From Dromaius novaehollandiae (taxonomy: Eukaryota > Chordata > Aves > Casuariiformes > Dromaiidae): a DNA stretch of 64,000 bases. The position numbers and the translations under genes were made by a program. Below, in pieces: positions 10,500 to 22,400 of this stretch. The number at the start of each line of letters is the position of its first letter. The stretch's first letter is position 1. The notes under the pieces were generated by a model. It was not told where the DNA came from and searched no databases. It was given only the letters and a program-made list of their open reading frames with translations. The stretch covers positions 36,149,981 to 36,213,980 of the forward strand of contig NC_088098.1 of assembly GCF_036370855.1 (NCBI RefSeq), given 5' to 3'.

Positions 10500-13400
10500 C
10501 TGTCAAATAAAGGCAGGCAGTAGGTGTCACTTACGCACAGGAAGGATGCAGTATATGTGAAAATACGTATGTCTTGGTAAGAAGACACCAATAACAGAGC
10601 ATATTTAAGAACCAAAGCCCTAATATGTCCCTAAGGAAAGGCATGGAAGGGATGAAAAAGGGGTGAGGACACCTGGCAATAGCACCTGTTCCTCTGAGAC
10701 TGCTGGATTGCCTGGAAAGCTCTCAATGTTCAGGTGTCTCTTTGCCTGAGGACCAGGTTGTGAAAGTATCAAACTGGGCCCCTGGTCCCATTTAGTGTTC
10801 GGGTTAGGGGCCAGGACAGCTGCGCTGAGTGGCTGCGGCACCCTATGGCAACGCCACACGGTTAAGCTTGCCGTTAGGGTGAGAGGAAGGGGACATCCTT
10901 GCCCGACGCTGCAGATACTTTGTCAGCAGAGTTCTTTGGGCAAAAATACCAGTAATAAAAATCTACTCCTGGAAACAGGGAGGGTTTCAAAACATGTTGG
11001 AACGACCATGTTGTTCACATGCTCACATCTCACTTACTTCTAAGGCATGATGACGCATTTCAAAGTCCCACCTGTAACTGCTACTCTTTTCCTGCCCAGC
11101 CTGGGTGGATAACGAGGATGACGACTGCTGCATCTGCCAGGCGATGCAGCATGCATTACGGACTCAGCGCAGCCCAGAGGACCAGGCAAACCGCCCCAGG
11201 TGTCGGTCCTAAGGGCAAGGCTTTCAAAGGGGCTTAAGCCAGGTCTGAGGTGACGAGCATGGGGAGGCAGTGTCAACCCAGAGGGACAGAGGAATTTCAC
11301 CCAGCATTTATGAACATGCTGGACCAGAAAGAGAAGGGTTTGGATTTTTGTCTCATGTCATCTATATTTCCTTCAGACTTGGATCAGTCTTTAGACCTTG
11401 GCTTTGAAGTTCACATAAGAACTACCTAGTTCTTTTTTAAAGATGAATGGAGAAACAGTTATGAGGAGAAAATACTTGATAAAAAAAGTCAGCATATCAG
11501 ATTCATTTGCATTTCACAGGGATTAACATAGAGCTATTTTTTTCACTCCCATTTTTTGTGAAGTGCTTCTTATAAAAAAAATCATAGTTCTCAGACTTAA
11601 TAGTTTTTCTTTTCTTTTCCTCTTTTTTCCCCCAGCAATTGCAATAAAATAAATTATGTTCTATGGGTTTTTCTTCTCTGCTTGTTTGTTAGCTGTTTTA
11701 TAATTTTTCCAGAATAGAAAAGTTTCTGAAAAGGCTCTGAGTGATGAAAGGAACTGGTATAAAAGTGTTGTTCTTTTTGTTGTAATGCATGGCAAAAATG
11801 GAAAACTAAGAGGAATAAATGAGAAAACACCGACTTCCTTTTCAAAGCCAACTGAAGCAAAAAATTAAGCATGCTTTACTCAGATAAAGACTGGAAAATT
11901 CTGGAAAAATGGAAGACTTCTCAAGATAATTTTTAAAGCTACAAAAAGGCTGCTACGAACATTTTTAAAAAGATTTTCAGATAGAAATGTCTACATGCCC
12001 TGGTATTTGTTATTTACACTTATTGATCTGTTTTATATTACAGCATGTTACAATTGTTTAAACTCAACGGTTTATAAGCTGCCTGGTCCATCACGGTTTT
12101 CTCATATAGGTTCTGACAATACTGGGCAATGCTATATCCTCGCAGTGTTTGTGACAACGGCTCCCATAATGGCCCCTGCAAACAACTCATCTTTTTCTCT
12201 CTTCAAAAAATCTGACCGCTGCAACTTCCACGCGTAGATCATTAGTCAGTGAAAAATCACACAAGGTGTAAGACCATGTCTTGTTTACCTTCACAACAAC
12301 CTCAATCGCTTTTAGCCAGCAAGGCAGAAGGAAGCATCTGCTGACTGAACAAGCAAAGGAAAAGCGATTGGGCTAATTGGGTATGGGATGTGGAGAGGCT
12401 GTAGTAAACTGACAATTATTAAGAAAAGTCACTCACTCTGTTCGGGTACTGTTTTGTACTCAGAGATTATCAACAAGCCCCCACCAGCATACTCTATTTA
12501 TTAATGAGACCATTTAAGCTAGAGGCACACAACACACATGATCACATGGGCTGCTGAAGACATCATCCTGTCAACATCAGTCTGTCCTCCCCTTCCTGAA
12601 TAACATCAGCTCCTGTCCCTACCTTCCCCGCTCACATCCCTGACCCCTGGACACTTCAACGCTCTCCCCCAGCGGAAGCGGATTTTTTAAATAATTTATT
12701 ACAAAGTGCAATTCCTGAGGCAGCTGCCCCAAAGGAGAGCTGCCGCGGTGGGGCTGGCTGTCGGGGGCTCCCGCTGCGTCGGGGCCGGACCCAGCCGCCA
12801 CGGCTGGCGGCAGGCTCGCTCCAGTGGACGGAGGCGCGGGAAGTGCCCGCTGTGCCGTGTCCGAGGGCATTATGGCCCTTTTGTGCTACTCACCCCATTT
12901 CGATAGTCGAGCCGAGGAACGAGGGAATGCAGTAATCGGCGGCTGCTTTGGTGTAGGGCGGCCGGGCAGAGGAGTCGTTCCAGTAAATATCTTTCTCCAT
13001 CCTTGGTAAGTTCATGTGCATCTCGTCCACCGCCAGCAGTGAGACCTTAGATTTTTTTGGTATAAATCATGTCACTTTCAATATAGTAGAGTGTACAAAA
13101 TAATCTGCTTTGTACTGCCTGGGTCAACGTTTTTTTCTGGAAACTCTTTTCAGTAAGCCGCGTATGCTGGCCTGAGCATTGCGAAGGGACACAGTATTAA
13201 AATATAGTCTCCCCCAAACCCTCCTATTCCCACAAAAGCATAAATTTTATTGCAGCTGGAGTCTTCCATGCTGCAAAGATATTTGCTTCCTATTGAAGCC
13301 CCTTTCCTCAGGCATAATACAAGGATGAGGTGGTTGAACGGACATGTGATTCTCCACATGCTATGGGACGTCTGTGCAGTCTATTGACTATGCTCCCTAA

Positions 13401-16400
13401 AACTTCCACAGGTAGAGGACCTTTTTGACAGGCTCTGTCCACACTTTAACACCTGCAGAGCTGAGCACGTGCCTGTCCTGTTTTAGGGCCTTCCAATGCT
13501 GTGCAAAGGCCCCTGCGTGCTTGCACTGCTTGCGTCGCTGCGTAGCGGGGCTCGCTTTTCCTGCCCTCGCGCCCTCTCAAAACTGGGCTCTGCTTGCAGC
13601 CTCTTTTGCCCCCAGCAGCTCTGGAGGCAGCCAGCCATGGAGGCGCCCGCCTGGCCCCGATGCCTCCGTGGCACGACGGAGGGCCCGGCAGGGGCTGCTG
13701 GGGCACCCGGCGTCAGGGCAATATACTCTTACCCCAGCCATCTTGCAGCTCCTGCCCCTGAGGGAGGAAACTGCTTGCTATGCCGGCCACAGGCGATGCC
13801 GAGGGTGGTATCACAGCGTGGAACATGGTACGAGCTATGTTTATCAGTTCAGGGCCAGTTGTTTGGTGTTTTCTGTATCTTCATCAATTCTTTTTTAAGA
13901 AAGATTAATATATAGTAGTGTAATCTCTAGCCATTCAGACTGCCAAAATGTGTTTTCGTCTATAAGGGAATAGGTGGCTTTGGGATTTTGCAGGATTGAC
14001 CTACATTGCTTATTTTTCCAAGCATAAACTGAGCTTATAGCTTGGGGTCAGCTGTTTGCATCTTTTATCAAGCAACAAGAAATACCAGATACTGAATCCA
14101 CGATGAATTAGCATGTAAAAGCAGAAATACAGGGATCAGAGCCATAGGTATTCCTTCAGGGAAAGATTCTGTTTCCAGGACACTTGATGCCATTATTTTG
14201 TACCTCAATACAAGAATGAGCATTAAATTAAATTACAATACACGATACGGTAATGCTGGAAGTAGAAACAACAACAGCAACCTGTAAATTTCTATCGATG
14301 CACCAATTAGTTTCAAAATCATCATCATCTTCTCCAAACGGGTTAATAAGTTGCTCAGCCACCTAGAAGGGAAATGAGACGGTGAACAGAGGCTGGTGGG
14401 CACCTGCAGGGCTGCTGCCCTAGAGCAAATACGATCCGATTTCCTCTCCCCCCCGTCGCTTGCACTCATCGCCTGAGCTCCAGCGCGACGGTGCTGCCAG
14501 CCTAGCGGAGGACCCGCTCGCTTCCCTTGCAGACTCGTACCCCGATGCCTCGTTGGTGCTGTCACTCAGCATCATCGGCACTGGCCGGCTGCGAGGACTT
14601 GAGGAATGGCCAGGCCGCTGTAGCTGTCACACACGACAGCCATTACCTTTCGTTACTGTTAGCTTGGGCTGATTTAAGTTGATGGTATAGCAGCTAAAGG
14701 CTCTGTTATTGCATTATGCTCTGCAATACTCTGCCAGCCTGTTCAGCTAATATTTCTGAGCAACAAAACCGATTTTTTCTGGAAAGAATGGTTTGTCTGG
14801 CTCGGCCCCCCCTGGATGCCACATACGTCGTGGGGAAAAAGAGCACAGCTGCTGTGGGTGGAGAAAATATAAAATGGGAAAATGCAAAAAAAAAAAAAAG
14901 TTTTAGGAAATTCAGAGTGCTTCTCTATTTCTCAGTTCCTCAGTAGACTGAGATTTTAAGTAGCCTTCCCTCCCAATGCTTTTTTTCCTTCTGTTTCTCT
15001 TTTCCAGCCCCAGTGTTGGAGCAGAGCACGTTGCTGCTGAGCCCCCTAGATCCTGCCGGGATCCCCGGGGCTGTGGATGGTGGCAGTGGCTGACACAGCC
15101 GTGGGCAAAGCAACCGTCTCTGCTAAAATTTTGAGCAGGCCCCTCATGGACCTCACCAGGGGCTGCTGTGGTTGAAAACAACTTGTAATAGTAAGGCAGT
15201 CACTCCATGGCTATTTTTTCGCATGTGCCTCAGGTTTAAGTTTCTCTAGCCTGTACCATTAGGTAGTGACTTGCTGACTCTCCTGTGCCAGCACCTCTCA
15301 GGCTAGTGGTGGAAGATGAGAAATCAGCTGCTGAGAAGACCAACACTGTAAAAACCCCAGATAAGGACAGGGGACTGCAAAGGAGCCAGGGGACATCTGT
15401 GCTCACACTCGTCGTTCTGCCCCGCGGCATTATATTTCAGATATAATTACGTAACTGCTGGAATAGGAATGAGCCCAAAAGCAAATTGCACAGTGGCTCT
15501 GCAGGGAAAACACCGGGTCAGTTTGGTGCAAACTGGGGAATCACCCTGCAAAAATGCACTGCAAAACCTGCCATGACAGCTGAGCCCCGTGGATGGCCTG
15601 CCTGGTACAGAAATGAAAACGGGGATTTAGACGTGGCTCACGTGATGGGAAACTTTGCCCCTCTGTTGTATGTGTAACAAATCAGGCCCAAGGCCAAGGA
15701 ATGAGCTCAGAGCAGCCACCATTTCTGGGGAACTGCTGCGTTCCTGGAAGTCAATAGTTCTTGGCCCTTTTTACAGTCTGCCAGCCAAAGGCCAATACAC
15801 TCGGCAGAAAAGAGGCTTTAACCCTCACGACAGAAATGGGCAGGATTCTCTGGCACTGCGGGTGCAGGCAACCCGCCGCTCTGAGGGAGCACTGCCGATT
15901 TTAAGTCTGCTTTTTTAAACTGCTTCTCCTCCCTTTCCATACTGTGGGGTTTGACTAATCTTCATTGATACTTCCCGGCTCAGAAGACAAGAGTCCACAG
16001 ATGCAAGTACATTTTTGACAACTTACCTTAAAAAAAGCTATTCCTTTAGAAAGATATGATTTTTAAGGCCCATAAGTATCTCATCAGCTATAAAATGTAA
16101 AACATCATTCAGCCAATGACACAAACAAATCAAAACTGGAGAGGTGTTTCACAAACAGAAGACATTATCCTGTGAGCTGTCCATGTACAAAGCTCTTCCC
16201 ATCGGCGGGGCCTGCGGTGGCCTGCGAGTCTCTTTCGCCATCTCTTTTCTCGATCGTACCCTATGCCACGAACTGTTTTTTTACCCCCAGATTGCACCGC
16301 TGAGGACAGAGGATGAGAGAAGCCCACCTGCAGGCCTCTGCGGAGCAGGCAGGTTACTGCTCCTGCACTGTGCCAATTTGAGACACTGCCTTTTCTACCC

Positions 16401-19400
16401 TGCCATTTTCAGTTGGCTGTGGGGAGAGGGCTGCCGGTATTAGGCTCTAAAACTGGCCAATTCTGTGCAATTTGTATCCTAACACGAAAGTTAGCTCTAA
16501 GTTTTCAGCCATGATTAATAAATCCAAAAGGAAATCCTAATGCACGTAGGCCCTAATGTACACATTTGCTTTTTATTTGAAACCTTTTTTTCAGTTGGTC
16601 TACTTTGATCCTCACTGTGGAGGAGAGAATCGATATGAGGTGTATGGCTTAATTACATAACTATCAGATTGATGACGACATGTTAACAGAGCAGCCATCA
16701 GTGGGCTGATGGGTAACATCCAATTCCTTCTATAACTCTTCTTTTTAATGAACTTTTTAATGCAGTAGAATTGTAACCAATATTAGCTTTCACTGTTTGA
16801 TAGCCCTCTGAAATTGGAGACCTTTAATTGCCTGCATCTGATTAGGTTAACAGCAGATACTAAAAGCTGCCTTTGATCATAAGAAGAGGCTGTGGTTCAA
16901 GCCCTTTCAGTCCACACCAGGTCTGCAACAGCATTTTCCCATCACACTGCAGAGTGGGAGAAAGAGCTTTTTTAATCTTTCATCTGTCAATTTATAGTCC
17001 AAGTCCTGGGACTGGATTTTGCTGGAGTAACACTTCTTTGGGGAGTTGTCAGCACACTATTCCTAATAAAATGGGCTCTTTCAGGTTCCTGATCATTTCT
17101 TACTGCAAGATCTATTGGATGGAATTGGATGTTTTTTAAAGTTTTTCTTGAAGATCAACCACAAGACACTGTCGTCTGAATTCGGCTTTGGTGTAACTCC
17201 ATTACTCTTCAGTGACTTTATAGCATGCCATAAATCTGATACCTTGACTTCAGCTCTGACACCTTCACCACCTCGCCTAGGGAGAGTTCCCCCATTACCT
17301 TTCCAGAAAACTAGTTTACCTTGAGCCATCCTGCGTAGAAGAAGAACTGTAACAGGGTGAAGATTGGAATGTAAAGATCTAAGTCATGTCCCTGATACCC
17401 TTGGTCAGTATCCAAAAATTGACGCCCTATCAGGCAGGCAAAGAAAAAAGTATAGACTGCAAGAGTAACAACCTGGAAAGAACAAAACTTAATTGAAATC
17501 ATGTAATAATACAGTCTTATGCATAAGGCATCACATACCCAAAGGCCTCTGAATGACTTTTGCAATGTTATTTACAAATCCGAAGAGAGCCATTACAAAT
17601 AAAGAGGTCCCATAAAGTAATTATGGCCAGCAAGTGGACCCAGGAAACATAGAAATATCTCAGTGCTTCCCCCTCTCCCAAATTATGTAAGGCCTCCAAA
17701 CATCTTTGCATTAAATATGACTTAAATATTTAGCCAGGCATCCATCCTATAGACAAAATCCAGTGCGAGTCAATGAGTGCTCAACAACTCGGAGACTCTA
17801 GCCAAGTCTGTGGATGCTTTGCACTAATCTCCCTTTTTTTGGAGGTCTGGTTTCAAAGGGGAATATCTCAGTACCTGTGTGTAGACCAGCGGAATTCCAA
17901 CCCAGTCATAACCAAACAAAAGACTACACCAAGACCGGTACTTATTCATCTCCTAAAAAGAAAAAAAACCAGCACAACCCAACAAAACAAAATTGTATCA
18001 CGTTCAATTCCAAATGGTACGCATTTTGTTACAATTCATTTTTATACACGTAAAAGGAGAGGAGAAAGAGAAAGTGTAGTAGAAATTGATAACCTAGTTA
18101 TATCCAGTGGTCCATTGGCATGTGTAACTGTTCACTTAATTTATGGACTTAGACTGTTTAGTATAATACCTATTTCACAAATTATCTTGTGTCTCATTTT
18201 CTCAAAGGTATTTACAGCCTAGTGATATATTAAAAAGGATGTACTATATCATAAAAAGGATGTTTGACCACTTAATGACTTATTTAGGTAGATTATTTTT
18301 GCTTTTCTGGCAATGGTACGGTATATGTTAGAATACATTTTTGCTTCCCAATTTGTTTTTTCAGTCAATATCTTCTCATTTATATAAATATAATTCCAGT
18401 GAATTGCTGCTATATTTGCATTCGTGTACACTGGCACACAGAGAAAAGTGGTATAAATCTTGAGTAAGGACATTTAGATGAGACTGGAGAGTTGTGTGTA
18501 CTAAATCAAACTGTGTAAGTGAAAAGCTACTGCATAGCAATCTAAGATTAGTTTTCTGTGTATTTACTTTTTTACTTACGTTCAGCAGCGTCTGCAGATC
18601 TACGCTGTCTCGAATTCTACCTTCTTTTCGTGCCTTTGATGCCAAATTTCCAAACCAGACAAACGGAACCCAGTATTTAAGATGGGGAGACTTAAGATCA
18701 TCAAATATTTTTCTTTCATATCTTGTCATAAAACCTATTTACAAAAAAAAAAGTTGGTTTGTTGTGTGCAGTCAGTGCAATTTATGCTATGAATGTTGAT
18801 AGGATGTGAATTTCCAGGCAGTTGCCTGGTTTGAGGCAGATGTGAATGCGTTTATGGGGTATTTGCATAGAACCATGCAGAACAATATTTATAATTGTAA
18901 CTATTAGCCTGCTTTTTTTGGAGTTTTCTTCCAGGATAGATCTTGCTTGAAACAGCTTCTTCTTGAAATAACTATCCACACAAAAGCCCTCTTCATCTAT
19001 ATATGCAACAATCTAAAATTACTATGTTCCCATGTGTGGCTGCTGAAATATTGTAGATAGATATAGTGCTAAGTATTGTGCAGATTACTCTCTAGTTTCA
19101 TATTCTACTTTCAGAAAAATAAAGAACTGAATGACATTGGTCAAGAAACTATCACTTTTCAGCAATGCTGGCTGGTTGCAGTATCTCAGCATGTGTTATA
19201 AGGGAAGCCACATGACCTCCTGAGTCTGATAAGCGCTTTTGGTAAAGCTGCAAAGTAGTGAGCAGGCCACAGAGGGTAAGACTGCGCTCAGTAAACAGAG
19301 CTCAATAGCAAGCGTGCCTTCTGCCAGCGAAATACTTCTCCACCAGATTGTGTTTCATGTTTTCTTCGGGGTTGTGAAGGCGTGCAAAGAGACAGAAAAG

Positions 19401-22400
19401 GACTCGCGCCCAGAAATCCCACCGCTAGCGGGACAGCGGGCCAGATCACGTGCTCTGGGTCTGTAGGCTGAAGCTGGCAATTTGCCTTGCCGTGGTGCTG
19501 GGAAGGCATTAAATTTCCTGCAAGACTTACCCTGGCCTTGCAAAATCCTGCTTCCTCCTCCTGCAAGTAACTGCAAGGTGAGCTGGCAGGGGACCGCGGG
19601 CCGCGCTTGGCGGAATCGCTGCCGGGGCAGCGCCGTGCCCGGCGGCGCAGGAGCAGCTGGGGTTTTGGAGCAACACCTCAGCCCCCTTGGGCTTTGCGGG
19701 CGAGGAAGCTCAGCTCTGCCCTGCTGTCCTCCTTCCACCCGTGCCGCTGAGAAGACTTGCCTGGGAAAATTTGTGACAGGGACTGCACAGTTTCCTATGT
19801 CCAAATCATATATTTTCTGGGATTGGAGCAATGTTTACGTTTGAGGAATCTTAATTTTTGCTCAGGTGTGTGGGTCAGCTGCCAGGGTGGGTATAAAGGC
19901 TTCTTTTCCTGTGTTAATATTGGCTCTGCACTGGCAGTGGCTAGTTAAAAAGTAACATAAAAATAAGCAGCTCATCCAATTAAATTTATGTATGTTTGCG
20001 CAATAGTTTGAGCCCTGAAAACTTAACCTGGGACTTGAAAATAGAGATGATTTTTTTCCTAGTCTCCAACTAGTAATTAAGTTTTTCCAGTTGGCCTGTT
20101 ATTTTTAATGTTGCTAACGATGCATGAAGCATCAGAAAGATATATATACATATAAGTCCATACAGCATTGATTTTTGTATAAAAAGGTGAATAATGTAAG
20201 AATAGATTTGTTAAACAAGGTGACCTTCTTAAATATTCTTTTGGTGAGGAAAGTGATGTTGTTGTATAGTTGCAATGACACAACACAAGACGTGTGAGGT
20301 ACTGCAACCACCGAAATGGAGCAATTATTGCTGTTGGGCAAGAAGAAAGTTCTGTGGAAGAGTGAGAGTTCAGCAGCAAGATTCACTGCTCCTGAAGAAC
20401 AGAATAAGGTATAGCTTTTAAAAGGTCCCTGGGCAGCTGTGCTTGTACAATCACCTACACAGAAATAATCAGGCATCCAGACAAACTGGCATGCTAGTCA
20501 TGACTCCTACAACAGCCTTTTAGGCTGCCTTTGATTTTCGGCTGGCCAGACTTCTCAGCACAGGACAGGAAAAGATGCTTCTATCATGCTGAACCAGAGG
20601 CACCAGCATATGAGAAAACTGATAGTCTGGAGGAAACATTAGATGCAGTTCAATTGAGAGGCTCTGGGAAGTCATTATCTAGAAGGACACAGCCAGAGGG
20701 TCATGAAGAATAGCTCCAAGAGTCAGTCCAGCTCTCCACTTAAACTGGGTACCTTTTCGTTCAGTAAAGCTAAAGCAAAACATTATTCTTTTAACAATAA
20801 CATTCAAGCTGTTATTATCTGTAAAGTTACAGTGTTCATGTTTTTATTAATTAAATGTTCTCTTTGATGGACATTAATAATGCCTAGTATTCTTGTCACA
20901 GAAAATATTAAACAGTTCTGGATTGCTGCTATTGCTGGTGAAGTTTATGGCAATGCAAGCAATATGCAGCATGGAACCGCTTTTTGTAATTGCAGTGGTA
21001 AAGAAACACTTTATATTCCATCAGTTTCGGGATATTAAACCTAAGTTCTTAAAATTAAATGGTTTCTGAATATGGTCATATTATTTTTATTCAAGGATAT
21101 CCAAAGAATTAGCTGAGTAACTCTCTGAATAGGAATGTTGGTTTTTGACAAGTGCTGGAGCACTGGAGAAGTTCCAGAAAACTGAAAATACTTGGCAAAT
21201 AGCGTGCCAAGATCTTGAAAAGGATGATCTGGGGAATGACAGGGCATTGAACCCTTGCAAAAGTACAAGAAGTTTGACTTGCACTACAATCAATAGAGAA
21301 TTAAAGTACAATAATATAGACCAAGTCAGTCAAAGCAATCTAATGGAAAAACAGGTCCCATTAAACAAGCTTGATTTTTTTTTTAATGAGAACACAAGCC
21401 TGGTTGAAAATAGTCACTTCTTCTCCCTCTCATGACTTCAAAGAATATTCAGGTGTCACTTCAAGATCAAATGTTTTGAGACAAGATTGGTTCAGGGCAC
21501 CCACTTTGAATACCCTAGAGGTGGTGGTTAGAGGAAGAAGCAGCTGCTCAGCAGCCTCCCACAACTCCATGAAGCACTGACAGTGGTCAAATAGATAAAA
21601 AGGGGGGTTCACTTTCTGTTGCTTTCACTGTATTATACGAGAAAGGATTAATTTAGCTATCTCACTCCAGCAGAGGGTTTGGGGCTGAATACCACCAGCA
21701 GAAGGTATTTCTGCCACTGAGAAGTATGGGGCTCAAACCTCACATATCTCCTCAGCTTTTTCTATTGGCCAGTTTAGGCCGCTTTCTGCCCAGTTGTTGA
21801 TTTTTGTGTCTTGTGTTCTTGAGCATCTAGCTTTCCTTTCGTACCATTCAGCAAACAGGGTTTGCAAACTTAGGAGTGCTACGTATGCGACACTCATGTC
21901 ATAGGTCATGCATCAGCATCATGATGTCATGAATCGACATGAATCTACTGCTACCGTTCCATAAAGAACGCTAAAAATGAAAAAGGATTTAGAAAAGAGT
22001 TACAAGGAAGATCCAGATCTGAAGAACATACCTTGTAGGAAGAGGCTAAAGGCAGCTAAGCTACTAAGTTTATTCAAGCCCTTATGTAGTCTATTAATAG
22101 ATAGCTATTGAGATAAAATGGTGTTTTCATCTAAGTAGGAAAGAACCACCAAACCTGTGAAAAAATCCAATGAGGAGAGGATGACTCTATACAAGTTCAG
22201 ACTCAGAATGCAATTCTACCTTTCAACAAGGAATTCACCATTGCGAACATCAGTTCACCTAGGATATGGTGTATTCTCCATTGTACTCTGTTAAATTTTA
22301 AATCAGGGCTGGTTATATTCCTAGAGATATTATAGTTCAGTCAGAAGTTACAACTTGATAAAGGGTGTTGTGAATAAGCTTTTATGCCTTGCGTTATGGA

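Noticed and set aside
10500-10615. Extension of the BEST3 last exon upstream to an in-frame Met
   Set aside because: The CAG acceptor before 10499 joins in phase to the preceding exon and gives the human-like sequence; the upstream residues are intron.
13425-13915. Open frames of 139-157 codons in a BEST3 intron
   Set aside because: They lie in a GC-rich intron patch between two firmly placed BEST3 exons, and no similarity is recognised.
19355-19844. Overlapping frames of 120-158 codons near 19.6 kb
   Set aside because: Same situation: a local CpG-rich patch inside an intron, frames open on both strands.
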